DNA of 64,000 bases, taken from Cryphonectria parasitica EP155 (taxonomy: Eukaryota > Ascomycota > Sordariomycetes > Diaporthales > Cryphonectriaceae). Made by a program: the position numbers and the translations under genes. Below are positions 32,676 to 42,940 of the stretch, piece after piece (positions within the stretch are counted from its first letter, which is position 1; each line of letters opens with the position of its first letter). Below the pieces are notes generated by a model, which worked only from the letters and a program-made list of their open reading frames with translations, searched no databases and was not told the origin of the DNA. The DNA lies in NCBI RefSeq assembly GCF_011745365.1, contig NW_024468914.1:1944001-2008000 (forward strand), in the 5' to 3' direction.

Positions 32676-34765
32676 CTACCGATCGCGACCGCCAATCTTC
32701 GTAGGCTTCGGCCGCAAACGCACGCCATGAATGTTGAATACGTGGGATTTGAAAACCATGCTGTCGTTGTAGACCACTTTCTCCGCTTTGCACGTCGGGA
32801 AAGGACAATCAAAGCTGTTATCTGTAGCGTGACCAAGATGATCGTCAACGTGATCCCACATATTACCTGTCCTCTTGTATTGCTTGCCGCAGAAGATGCA
32901 GGGAACAGGTGGCGGCGGGTTGAGTTTGGCAAGTTTTGAAGGCACCCAGCTTTGCGTAATCGGACGAGCAATGGGCTCGGAGTATGGTGTTGGAGGAGTG
33001 GGAGAAGGTTCGACCCCGGTAGCAACCACGATCGTCTCAGCTGGGTCCGGAGCAATCAATCGAGTGTTGGCGAAACTTGATGGGGGGGGGGGGGGGGTTC
33101 TAGCAACTGTGATGTGATGGCTGGGCCGGGCGTCGAGGAGTTCGACGTCTTTCGCGAGGTCCGCTTGCTAGGCTGCTTTGGCTGTGTTCGTGGTTCGCAT
33201 ACGAACGCGTACGCCACTCACGCATTTATGGCATCGATCTTCCTCTGCAGCATCTCCTCATCTGGCAAGTCCTGGTCAAGGTCGCGCAAAATTTCCGAGA
33301 TCTGCTCTCGTTCGGACGAGGCATAGTGTATCTGCTGTGGCTCTGCAGCAGGTTGAATGTAAGGCTTCTCCAATATGTCGCTAAGCAAATGTTGTTGAAG
33401 TTGATCGTCATCTGACATTTGAAAGAACTCTGCGCGCATGTGCTGCAGAACCTTTCGACACTGTGACTGTTTGGCAGCCCGAAGCTCGTTTTCTTTCTGC
33501 TTTAGTTGAAGCAAGTCATCCCCTATGGCGAGCGTTGGCTTCCCGTACTTTACCCCGAGTAGGTCACGAATGTTTCCCAGCTCCGCTGCAAGCCGCCGCA
33601 CGAGTTTGCTTGGGCCAATCATGTCCATTACTTCGCTGGGCACTATCTTCGGGGCCTTCTCGTTGCGGCGAATGCTCATATGATTCATAACGGCTAAATA
33701 CGGTGAGCTGGTCCCACGGCCGAGAAAGGCGTCTTGCACTACAGCATTCACTCTGGAATTGTGGTAGGCCATTTGGTAGGTATCGCTTCTCGGCTGGTGT
33801 CGCAGTGTTTGATCTCGGACGGACTGCCTATAGTGACCTTTGTCGGGTTAGAATGAGACTAGTTTGCAGGGCCAGCGATTAAGTACTTACGATCAACAGT
33901 CTCTGCGAAGCCTCGCCGATAGCAATAATTTTGCAGAAGTTCTTCCAGGCCGACTTCCTTGCCGAGCCGCTGAGAGTGGTCGTTGAAAATGCTCTGTGTG
34001 AGCGGTTCATCAATCTTGTCATAGCCTTGTAGTGTTTTCGCTGACTTTCGAAAGAGTGGCTTGTGCAGGGACTCCTCTTTCCATCGAATCTTGATACCAG
34101 GCCGGTTGATTCTGGTTGCAAAGAATGAGGCAGCATCATTAGGCTCGCCTATAGCAATAGCCCCCTCTGCCAGTGCTTTGGCAAGAATGTGAGAAATAGG
34201 GCAGATGATGGGCAGCTTTTCTTCCACGAACAGGAATGTTGTCGGGACTCGTTTAATTTGGTGGCCTTTGTGGAAGCGAAATAAGATTTGCATGGCAAGT
34301 CGATCGCGCCCGCCTGACTGCTCGGGGTCACGCAGGATCCAGAAGGTAACGTCGATTGGTTCTCGAGTGTCGCATCAAATGGGCGAAGAAGGACGTAGCA
34401 AGGCCTTTCGTTTCAAATGACAGGGATCCCAAACGTTGCTGCCAGCTCATGTTGCTGCCATCTTTGAGCTTTAAGCAGAATCGCTGCCATCGGTGCTTCA
34501 TGCTAGTGATCGAGGCTTTGGTAGAATCGGAGTACCCTGGTGGAAATGGCCGTCGCTGGTTATCGCGAAGGACTAGAGCTTGTAGCTCCTCAGAGGCAAG
34601 AGATTCGACGTCCGGGACATCATCCTCAAGCGCTTCGTTCCATTGGATATTGGACGCAATGCGGAGCCCGGTGAGCGGGAGATCTAAGCGCTTGTCAGCT
34701 TGTCATACCAGCCATAGGTGTCGCATCCGATGGGTTCCATACTAACCTGAAGATTGCCACTCCAT
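32676..34765 (-). pseudogene. Second DUF3435 tyrosine recombinase (captain-like), internally deleted
   Basis: The probable start is ATG 34763-34765 (MEWQSS), then an intron beginning GTTAGT at about 34745. The N-terminal core-binding domain follows (GYSDSTKASITSMKHRWQRF, ETKGLATSFFAHLMRH). Near 34370 the frame jumps directly to DVTFWILRDPEQSGG-RDRLAMQILFRF, so the middle third, including the first catalytic arginine region, is missing. The catalytic C-half is good: LLQNYCYRRGFAETVD, an intron (GTAAGT..CTAACCCGACAAAG, about 33814-33887), then RDQTLRHQPRSDTYQMAYHN with His and candidate Tyr, and NAVVQDAFLG. Downstream there is a TGA at 33218, a 16-G run, and a C-terminal C2H2-like tail (CIFCGKQYKRTGNMWDHVDD, FKSHVFNIHGVRLRP) to 32676. 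Distinct in sequence from the relic at 5147-6992 and not RIP-riddled. Confidence 0.75.
33082..33097. repeat. Poly-G tract, 16 nt, inside the second recombinase
   Basis: The run separates the stretch ending SQLLEPP (after the TGA at 33218) from the zinc-finger tail beginning at about 33060, which lies in another frame. Length change in this homopolymer would explain the frame difference. Confidence 0.85.
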
Positions 34766-35155
34766 CTTTAAGGCTCACGAATAGAAGTTTGTCAATACAA
34801 TGCCCAAATGGATATAAGGATGAAATGTGAGTTCAGGACGAGAGAATGGTACAGTTTTAAAGTGCTTTGTGCTGCGATTGTATATATTTATGACTGAATT
34901 TCTCAGTGTCCCAAAGTCGGGCTAGTCGGAAAGCGAACATCCCGGACATGGGCTGTGAGGTGCATGAACGACAGGAAAACAGTACGTGTGGCCTGTTTGT
35001 GAGGCCTCTTTCTGGGTGCCCAAAGCTTTAGCGGCTGACACACTGGATAAGGCACCTAGATCTCTGTCACAGCCATTCTGGTTGTAAGTTTAGATCTTTT
35101 GAAGCTCGAGGTGATATTTCTCGAGGATAATGTGCTGATATAAAAAAGCTGGAGT
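34766..35155. other. Upstream region of the second recombinase, no gene
   Basis: No coding sequence. If a giant element once began here, its 5' end would lie in this interval on the minus strand, because captains usually sit just inside the 5' end. No unambiguous boundary motif was identified. Confidence 0.35.
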
Positions 35156-35650
35156 TCATGGCTTCTTGCTACTTGAATAATGTTTTCCTTTGCTTTCTCC
35201 CTGTACACACCTCCTACGGCCTCCAGCCACTAGATAATAGCATATTTGCTGTATTGAAAGCAGCTTATCGGAAAGAACTTCAAAAGTTGCAAGTTGAGGA
35301 GGATTGCAAATCATCTTGAAGATCTCCAGGCTGAGGTTATCTTGCTCCGACAGCAAAATGCCTCCCTTAAAGCTCAGAACGAGGCTATTTCGAAGACCCG
35401 AAAGCGCAAGAAGATCCCCAATCCTAACAAACGCTTTATGATTATTTCAGAGGCACTTACGGCTGGAGAAGAGGCCAACACAGCCCAGGAAGAGAAGGAT
35501 TTGCCTGCTGAGAATATTCTGGAGGTTCAAGACGAGGTTGACGAGGAGGACTCTGAGGACGATAATGCAGATATTCCACGTGAGGATTCACTATCAGTTC
35601 GTACATCTTCTGGGCGGGCTAGCTGTATGCTACCTAGATATTTGGAATGA
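35156..35650 (+). mobile_element. Pogo/Fot-type transposase remnant (C-terminal part)
   Basis: The first part reads CFLPVHTSYGLQPLDNSIF and then AVLKAAYRKELQKL, the signature around the third catalytic Asp of DDE_1 (pogo) transposases. After one frame break (stop near 35317) the tail follows: LEDLQAEVILLRQQNASLKA coiled coil, KTRKRKKIPNPNKRFM, and an acidic end, stopping at 35648-35650. The N-terminal HTH and first two acidic residues are gone and no TIRs were found. It is a different subfamily from the element at 50154-51989. Confidence 0.75.
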
Positions 35651-36809
35651 GGAAATTTAGGTCATTTCGATGATATATTTATTATTATTATACGATTTGA
35701 TTTGAATTACCTCTGTATATTTGAATATATAGCAATTGTGCGGGGCATTTCGCATTTTAGTGTCCGGCGGGTACGGGTGTCCGGCAAGGGGGGGTCAGAC
35801 AGTATGCGCGAGATTCTTTCAGCCTGGGAATAACGCAGCAGTATGTCGAAACGCTCAGGTGCACGTCGATATAGATGCATTGCCAGGCCAGTGGGTCAAT
35901 GGAGGGCTGCGTAGCTGGTCTGGTCACACCCAGAGTGAACGAAGGGTATGCAGCCGCGTGGATAAATCGAGGGCGGCTGGGAAGTTGACCAGATCTCCGC
36001 TCCTCAAGCGTGCGTAGTCCAGGAGCTGGCGAAGCCGTCTGTGGCTGTGACGGCCACGAGAACTGGACCTTGAGGCGGAAATGCAGTTATGCAAGTGTCT
36101 GCAATCGGCTGGTCGCGCGCATCGACAACGCGACAGAGGAACGGGGTCATGACGACAGAAATGACTTGACAGAATGCAGACGTAGACGCTCGAGGGATGT
36201 GATGCTTGGAGACCACTTATCAGAGCTTGCCGGCACTGAACGAACGGCATTCATGGTCAAGGAGCTTGCACGACCTCGAAAGCAGCGCAAGCCCGGGTGG
36301 CTGGACAAAAGACCGAAAAGCTAGTGCTCTCCGCGGGACGGCGTCGAGTGCCCGGGAGGAAGGAGCCGGAACCTAAATTTAGAAAATCCTCCCGGACGGT
36401 GCTGAGTTATCTTCAGCCCGCCCGGGCGGAGGCCGGCAAGATCAGGCCGGTTACGGCGCATTTGGGGGCCAATCTCGGGATTTGGGCCTGGGATCAGCGG
36501 ATCCGAGAATAGAAATAAGGAATGGTTAAATTAAGAAACCAAGATTGCTACTTTGGAACCAGCTTGACCGGATAAGTTGCAGCGCGCCGTCAAGGCATAA
36601 AATTGCAGCGCCATTCGAGCCTTCACGGGTGACTCTCGGAACTCGATTGGGTAGCTCTAGTGCTGACGTATTGATAGGGATTTTACCATTGACGGCGGTG
36701 ACCAAAACGGTGGCCGACCGTTTGAATGCACTGCCAATCTGAGAATTTCTCCGTAGGCAAGGGTGGGCGCGAGTCAGATGCCAATCAGTGACAGATCCCA
36801 GCTAATTGA
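35651..36809. other. No confident gene; one weak minus-strand ORF
   Basis: Several overlapping ORFs exist on both strands. The only one with some protein texture is minus, 36216-36004 (FLCRVVDARDQPIADT, VAVTATDGFASSW), faintly like a transthyretin/hydroxyisourate-hydrolase start, but the downstream catalytic part is not found in any frame. I do not call it a gene. Confidence 0.25.
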
Positions 36810-36968
36810 TTGGGCACGAACTGCCTCTTTGAAATATATAGAATGGTTGGACGATACAGGATAAATTGCCTCACCGGAATATATTGAATGACTCGATGAT
36901 GGAGGATTCTTGGGCACCAGCTGCATGATCAGCGACACACCGCCTCTTTGGAATATGTGGAGTGCTTC
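36810..36968 (-). repeat. Three partial copies of a dispersed repeat, inverted
   Basis: GCCTCTTTGAAATATATAGA, GCCTCACCGGAATATATTGA and GCCTCTTTGGAATATGTGGA recur in tandem with surrounding similarity (GATGATGGAGGATTCTTGGG and so on). They are the reverse complement of the units at 39651-39921 (ATATTCCAAAGAGGCAGTTG). Non-coding. Confidence 0.65.
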
Positions 36969-37160
36969 TACGTATTGTTCACATTTCATCACAATTCCGG
37001 AGCAGTGCAATCTTCTGCTGCGTTGTCCACTTTGCACGGCGGCCGGTAGAAGAATCATGCGCGCTGGGGTAACCCTCACGGAGCAAGATGTCCTGATTTT
37101 TTATTGTGCTATCCAAAATGATGATCACGGGGCTAAGATGTTAGGATGTCCTCGGCATCC

Positions 37161-37559
37161 TCATGGGTGACCACAACTGTCTGAGGCGTTATTGGCGGAA
37201 GCGGCAGCTGTGTTCTCGCTACCGGGCGTGGTCCTTTCCTGAGTTTGGGATTCTCGGGATTTCTCTGCAGCCCGTTAGCCGTTGAAATGGCTCACCAACA
37301 AGAGGCACGATTACTCACTTAATTGTGCAGATCGCATTGACTTGATCTTTCCCTGCAATACGGAAAAGCCTTCGTTCGGATTCTGCTCGATGGTCTTTGC
37401 GATCTCGGTATTATTGGATCTGCGTAGATTCGCCAGTAACTGTTGAATCATTTCCTTCCTCGTATCATCACCGATGTCCGTCCAGAGAGGTGTGGGTTCC
37501 GGAATAACATCCTTCGCGCGGCGCTTCGCGATCAGCTTCTGGTCCTTTGTGAGTGTCAT
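37161..37559 (-). CDS. Small hypothetical protein, two exons, 114 aa
   Basis: Exon 1 is 37559-37319 (ATG; MTLTKDQKLIAKRRAKDVIP) and exon 2 is 37264-37161 (TGA). The 54-nt intron starts GTGAGT, has GGCTAAC and ends CTGCAG, and the frame is kept. The protein is helical and basic at the N-terminus (DDTRKEMIQQLLANLRRSNN), with a short disordered Ser/Thr/Asn tail. No known domain. The excellent intron argues for a real gene. It lies in the gap between the second recombinase and the patatin-like gene. Confidence 0.6.
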
Positions 37560-37853
37560 TCTGTTTGAATCGTTCGGTGCAATCTCGTTCTGCCAGCCAT
37601 GGAAAAAAGAAGCGCGTGGTATGGATAATCAAGTATGTTCGCACGTTGGTGCTGAAGAATTGGCGGTCTGTGTTGTATTAGCTAAGGGATCTCGGCAATA
37701 GCTTTTGTAGCCCCAAATTTTGTTAGCACAGGGGTCGGGCCAACATCTTTGGGCTGAGCCAAGCACCTTGCCGCTCCTACTGTACCCCACTCACAAGAGG
37801 CGTTATCGATCCACAAATTGGAGCAATGTCAGCACCGACTCAACTAATCCTCC

Positions 37854-38111
37854 CTATGTCCAAGTAAAAGATGAATAGGCAGTATGATATGCAATTGCTT
37901 CCTTTGCGAGGACCTCAATTATCGCATCCACAGTATTACCAGTGCCTGAGTCAGCGAGGCTGTTGACCAAAATCTTTGAAACGGATCGAGCCATATTGTT
38001 ACGGATTTCCAGATGATGTGTCTGACAACGGGTACAGCTGTGGTCTGCCGTGAAAACATCTCCGGAAAAGATTACCGTTCTGGATAGGCGAGACCCGTAC
38101 CACTCCTGCAT
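37854..38111 (-). CDS. Small hypothetical protein, 85 aa
   Basis: ATG 38109-38111 to TAG or TGA at 37854-37856, no intron. It contains CTRCQTHHLEIRNNMARS and then an amphipathic helix (SKILVNSLADSGTGNTVDAI) and ends with YSSFTWT. It is divergent from the gene at 38241, with about 130 bp between the starts. A CxxC-containing short protein of unknown role; could also be the last exon of a larger gene. Confidence 0.4.
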   Translation of the reverse strand: MQEWYGSRLSRTVIFSGDVFTADHSCTRCQTHHLEIRNNMARSVSKILVNSLADSGTGNTVDAIIEVLAKEAIAYHTAYSSFTWT

Positions 38112-38240
38112 GCAACAGGACTCGGGCAGACGCGAACTTGTTGTATATATACATTGACTGTTGAGTACAGTTTAATATTCCTCTATCTACAAACGTCCCG
38201 AGCATCATCAACATTCTTTGTATCCCCTTCTTCAACAGCA

Positions 38241-39081
38241 ATGACTTTCAAGACTTTCCTTGGTGCTGCAGCGGATGAGGTCGCCAACCTTCAATCTAGA
38301 GTTGCAGCCATGGCCTCTCAGTTTCCATCCAATGAAATGTACTGGGCATCGCTTTCCCTTGCCGATGCGTTTGCTCAATTGAATTCGCTCCGATTATCAC
38401 AGACGACACATCCGGCCGATGATGCCGCTAGAGTGGACGGTAAGGTGCCCGCCCCAGTTCACTACCACTTCAGCTGATTCGTAAAGAGACCAGCCGCCTC
38501 TCGCTCGCTGCAGTTCGACCGCAGAGACCACTCCATCCACGCCAACTGAAGACGACCGACCACTTCTTAGTCGTAGCAGTTCGATCACAGGGGACGCTGA
38601 ATCTATACCAGACAAAGACCGTCAGCTGCATCTCGACTGTGGCAGTTCGACTGCTGAGGACACTCCATCTGTGCACCGCCGGCTGCATTTCGACTGTGGC
38701 AGCTCGACTGCTGAGAACACTCCATCTGTGCCAACTGAAGAAAAATGGCCATATCTGGATTGTTGCAATTTGGTTGCAGTGGACTCGGCATCTAACAAAT
38801 TCAACAACAGCCCTCTATGGATCCACAAAGCGACTTACGAAGCACTAAGTGGGACTCGCGAGTCCTGTGTCGGCCCTGAAGGAGATGTAGTCAGCGGGTC
38901 TTTGTCTCTCTCCATCAACACTGACCCCGACGCAGGGGAGAACAGCAGCGGCAATGCTGCAACCTTCATAGGCCCCTATCATCCCTGCTGCATGTCTGCA
39001 CCTCGCAGGTCAAGAAGAAAGCAGCTCCTTCCTTGGCTCTCCGCGGTGTGTCAACGTCTGAAGCAAAGATGCTTATGCTAG
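38241..39081 (+). CDS. Hypothetical protein with internal repeats, two exons, 263 aa
   Basis: Exon 1 is 38241-38439 (ATG; MTFKTFLGAAADEVANLQ), exon 2 is 38489-39081 (TAG). The 49-nt intron begins GTAAGG and ends GTAAAGAG; this acceptor, not the GTAAAG two bases earlier, keeps the frame. Exon 1 is helical (VANLQSRVAAMASQF). Exon 2 starts with an imperfect tandem of about 57 bp encoding CGSSTAEDTPSV three to four times, then a polar region and a basic C-terminus (CMSAPRRSRRKQLLPWL). No known domain. The repeat region is open in two frames because of its periodicity. Confidence 0.5.
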
Positions 39082-39654
39082 GACAAGACGAGGGAGATAA
39101 TTGCTCGCTTAATCAACTTCATTTTTTGTATCCGTTGACTTCGCAATCCAAGCCTTATGCTTAAGCCCAATTTTCTCTGATTCTGATTCTTATAGAATCG
39201 CTCCTGCTCACTCTGGTACAGAAGCTTGAAATGGCAGATCTGGCCGTCCGAGTCGAGTACGGCGAGAGAGCCCTTAGGCCGACCAGGGCGACGGCAGTCT
39301 ATATTGACAAATTGATGGCTGCACTGGACCAGGGGGAAGCTAAGTAGATAATTACCTTGGCGATCAGCGAGATCATCGGGCTTCGCATGACTGACCTCGG
39401 TAATCAATCCGGTCACAATCTTCTTGTACGGCCTTGGAGCAGTACTTTAATTGATGACAGAGCGTAAGTGAGTGCACAACGCTGTGTAATCCTCCGCGCG
39501 AGGCATCACTGAGAAGGTCACCCTGCTCGGCCAGCCTGCGGTCGAGCTGCATACTCTCTCTCTCTCTCTCTCTCTCTCTCGGGGAAGCATCCTTGCAGAC
39601 GACATCTGCGGTGTCTGGAACGGCCGGTAGCCAAGATGCGTGGTGTACGGTCAA
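39082..39654 (-). CDS. Possible small gene, uncertain structure
   Basis: Two minus-strand frames overlap: 39416-39078 (VNIDCRRPGRPKGSLAVLDS, FKLLYQSEQERFYKN) and 39654-39373 (AEQGDLLSDASRGGLHSVVH). They may be exons of one gene, but I did not find a convincing splice pair. The TC dinucleotide tract at 39551-39581 lies in the second. No family recognised. Confidence 0.25.
39551..39581. repeat. (TC)n microsatellite
   Basis: About 15 uninterrupted TC dinucleotides. Confidence 0.85.
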
Positions 39655-39921
39655 CGTGGAGCGCTACACGTTCCTAAGCGCTAGTCATGCAGTTAGTACC
39701 CAAAACTCCTTATCATCTGACTTTTCAATATATTCCAAAAAGGCAGTTATGCCGATCCGATGCACACCTTGGCCGGCAGTTTGTGCAGTCAATGTGGAGC
39801 ACTTATGCGTTCACGAGCGCTGATGCAGTTGCTGCCCCAAAATCCTTATCATCTGACTTTTCAATATATTCCAAAGAGGCAGTTGTGCCGATCCGATGCA
39901 CACCTTGGCCGGCTTCTGCTG
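39651..39921 (+). repeat. 136-bp tandem duplication
   Basis: Two adjacent copies, 39651-39786 and 39787-39921. Each contains TCAAxGTGGAGC, AAxxCCTTATCATCTGACTT, TTTTCAATATATTCCAAA and GCCGATCCGATGCACACCTT. The second half of each unit is much better conserved than the first. Inverted, shorter relatives lie 2.7 kb upstream (36810-36968). Confidence 0.8.
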
Positions 39922-40187
39922 TGGTACAGGCCATGCTCATGCAGTGACCACCCTATGAGCAGCGGTTGGTGCCGATCATTCCAAATATTTTACAACGCTG
40001 ACGCTGGCGCTGCACATACAACTTTGGAGCAAGAACCACACGCCATGGTTGTGGGCAATTTGCTTTTCGGGACCGACCTCTTCGCCCTCGGTTGGCAGTA
40101 CTCACGTCCTCCCACTTCTTGCAAAATTCCACGACACGTTTGATTCTGTTTCCCATTACCTACGCCCAATCTCTGCTTGCTAGCAGT

Positions 40188-40917
40188 ATGACTTCACCAC
40201 GAGACGACATTTACGGTTCAGCAAGTCAGGCTATACGAGCCATGCGAGGGACAACGAGGGACAGTCCTCAGTTCTTGTCAGTATTGTCAATCTTGCCTGA
40301 CCTACTGTTTTTAACCCTGATACTATAGGTCTCATCCAATTATGCCCCAGCCTGCTCCTCTGTCTTTGCACCATACTCAGCTGCCATATCCAAGAGGCCT
40401 GGAATGGTCCAGAACTAGGTCTCAACGGCCGCCACGGCACGCAACAGGCTCTATGCTTATGCATCAGTCCAGAAAAAGGGCTGGTCGAGGACAGGGCTCG
40501 AACAAGTGGCGCTTCCACAGAACCAAGGCAAATTTCAGAGAGGCCCTCTACTCAGGCAAGTACTGTGCCTCTTGTTTAAGACCATGATCGAAAGTAACAA
40601 GCCAGGATGAAGACGACTCAGGATTTGGCCATTGCCCCTCTGTGCCCACTGGACAAGGCGCGCCATATACGCAACAGCCTGAAATTTCAAATCCTCAAGA
40701 GCTCTTTTTGGCTCCATCACCAATAGGGCGTGGGACTCATCCAACGGGAGATATGCATCAAGGATTCCGTTCGAAATTTGGTAAAGTCAGTTCGACATGT
40801 ACAAAGCAGGGCCCAGAAATTCCTGATGTATTGTATATCGATCGTAATGGGAAGGCTCGTGTCCGTTCTGTCTTGTGGAAAATGGGTTTTGCATGCAATG
40901 GCAGAGTACTTTCATAA
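40188..40917 (+). CDS. Hypothetical proline-rich protein, three exons, 211 aa
   Basis: Exons 40188-40276 (ATG; MTSPRDDIYGSASQAIRAM), 40329-40559 and 40602-40917 (TAA). Intron 1 (52 nt) is GTCAGT..TTTTTAACCCTGATACTATAG; intron 2 (42 nt, short) is GTACTG..GTAACAAG. The frame is kept through all exons. The protein is basic and proline-rich (PLSLHHTQLPYPRGLEWS, KRAGRGQGSNKWRFHR) and probably disordered. It may be an N-terminal neighbour or former 5' part of the patatin-like gene just downstream; nothing proves that. Confidence 0.4.
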
Positions 40918-41206
40918 ACTTTGGAACTGCTTTGTACAATTTGAAAATTCATTCGCATTCTAGCTTGATCTCTCTTCTCCCACTTAAGGCAACTCTTGTC
41001 CCGTGTGACTATGTAACGTTCCAGACTTTCCAAGGTACGCATTTGTCAATCAGTCCACTGTCACACTAATGTGGATCTGGTAGCTCTGAGTTGGATTTTG
41101 GGGTTGGTTCTGGGTAAGGCTAATTCTGAGATTTTGATTTACTGAGAGGCACTCCCCGCTTACAGGAAAATCCTGAGAGAGAACCTACTCCACAAAGCTC
41201 TGAAAA

Positions 41207-41719
41207 ATGGCCAACCCAAGCTGGCTAGCACTTCGTCAGAAGTCTTCTGACAATTGGGTTCTATTAGAGCATACCAGAGTATACTCACAAATTCCTACTT
41301 CAGAGCAACCACCACTTGCTTTGGTGATTCGTGGACCATATTTTGCAGTTCAAAGACCACAAGTCCAGATGCATATCACCCCTGATACGAATATCATTGA
41401 ATCTACCTTACATCTTCAGAGCCACACCACCGAAGCTCAAGACGCTCAGGATCCCAGCATTTGCGAATATCTGATTCATAACATGCAACGCCCATCAAAT
41501 GTCATTGCACACTATTTTCATTCTCTTATCTTAGCACCTCTGTGTTCTTGTATTATCTTTGTTGAAGAGGAGTTCCTTGCATTAAGCGATATTTTTAACA
41601 TCCTCGCTTCCTGGACCATGATCGGGAAAGGCCAGCAACATCTGTGCGAGTCCTGTCTAGTTGTTGTCTATATAGACCACCATCATTTCCAGTCAGCGGG
41701 GAGTGGTCACTCCTTTTAG
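41207..41719 (+). CDS. N-terminal segment related to the patatin/RING gene
   Basis: ATG at 41207, 170 codons, TAG at 41717-41719. The end of the segment (FHSLILAPLCSCIIFVEEEF, LASWTMIG, LCESCLVVVYID) follows the layout I recall for the N-terminal region of fungal RING/patatin-like proteins, where such a segment precedes the exon at 41815. Between 41720 and 41814 there is a frame change without a clear intron. So either this is a separate short gene or the 5' part of a broken larger one. Confidence 0.4.
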   Translation: MANPSWLALRQKSSDNWVLLEHTRVYSQIPTSEQPPLALVIRGPYFAVQRPQVQMHITPDTNIIESTLHLQSHTTEAQDAQDPSICEYLIHNMQRPSNVIAHYFHSLILAPLCSCIIFVEEEFLALSDIFNILASWTMIGKGQQHLCESCLVVVYIDHHHFQSAGSGHSF

Positions 41720-41814
41720 CTGTTTCATAACATCATTACCACCCACTTGTACTCATTGCTTACACACAATCTAACCAACAGACTATCCCAAGTTCTTCTT
41801 TTCTGGAAATCAGC

Positions 41815-42940
41815 ATGACTGCTGAGATTCTTCAGAACTTCAACCCTCTGAAAGATCTGACAAACTCAATTACCAAGAACTTGTGGGAAACCCAATTTGA
41901 GGATCTGAAAGCCTGCTGTTTGCCCTCTGAAGCAATTATCGATCTCAGCAACTATATTGTCTATGCAAGACAACATATTCAATTACGATCATGGAAGAGG
42001 CAGAATCTTGTGACAGCAATGCAAGCTGCATGCATTCAGTTCTCCAACGAGCCTGGCCGCATTCTTCGTCCGGCACTTGCATGCCGAACTCATCCACTGC
42101 CTTCCCGACTCGAGAAACGGATGGACTGCTTTTTTCGCTGGGTTAGCCGAAGTTCTGCTTCGAAAGAATGCGCTGTACCTCTTGCAGCGTCTGCACTGAT
42201 TCGGGAGGCACATAATGCCGGTCTAGATGGTAGGCTCCCAACTTTCGTTCTTACTTACAGCTGCTGTGTGGAGTCTGATGCCATTCACAGGCTGGCCACC
42301 TGTCGATGTCTTCGACAGCGTATTCGCCAGTCTAAACACTTGCTTGGAGAAGCGCCATCGTATCTCACTGCGACAGCAATTTCTCCAGGACTACTTGCGT
42401 GCAGTTATTCTACGGCACTTGAGTTTTTTATCACGCATAGAAGATGTGGTTCCTGCATCCATTTGCTCATTTTGTATAGTCCACGACCCATCTTACCTTC
42501 TTGATTGCGGACATAGGATTTGTGTGAGCTGTGTTCGATGTTACGCCATACAGATCAGCGGATACGATTTTCAACTGAAGAACTGTGTTGTATGCAACAC
42601 TGCGATGAGCTCGTCGATCGTCGTCAAACCCCATGCTGCGGGTGTCCGCGTGTTGAAGCTATGTGGTAAAGATGGAATAGCATTGGCGCAGAGCCTCACT
42701 CACCTTTCGAGGATTCTACCCGGGCCATGGCACAATTATTTCGACCTCGTCATAGGCAGTGATACGGGCATACTGTTTGTTGTACTCCTGTTCTGTAAGA
42801 ACGCAACTTTGGGCGACTGTCTTTGGCACATTGAGCGCACACGGGATGTGCGATGGGGATCAAACGGGCTAGAGTTGGTTAGAGAACAGGAGGCGAGTGT
42901 GTGTTTTTTATACGCAGGGAGCTTCAGAGCAAGGCGGTGA
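41815..42940 (+). CDS. RING and patatin-like phospholipase domain protein, degenerate
   Basis: Exon 1 is 41815-42229 (ATG; MTAEILQNFNPLKDLTNSIT), exon 2 is 42291-42940, joined by a 61-nt intron (GTAGGC..TTCACAG); 354 aa. After a helical N-terminal region the protein has GWPPVDVFDSVF, a RING-like finger (SICSFCIVHDPSYLLDCGHR, then CVSC and CVVCNT, about residues 240-285), and the start of a patatin fold (VRVLKLCGKDGIALAQSL, NYFDLVIGSDTG). In active patatins the first is a DGGGxRG oxyanion loop and the second a GxSxG elbow; here the loop is altered and the serine position is Asp, so it should be inactive. It stops soon after, far short of a full patatin; 42941-43121 holds more coding-like sequence in other frames. 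Patatin-like genes of this class are reported cargo of Starships. Confidence 0.6.

Noticed and set aside
36004..36216. Possible hydroxyisourate hydrolase / transthyretin-like start on minus
   Set aside because: Only a loose match over about 45 residues; the family's C-terminal motif is not found in any frame downstream.
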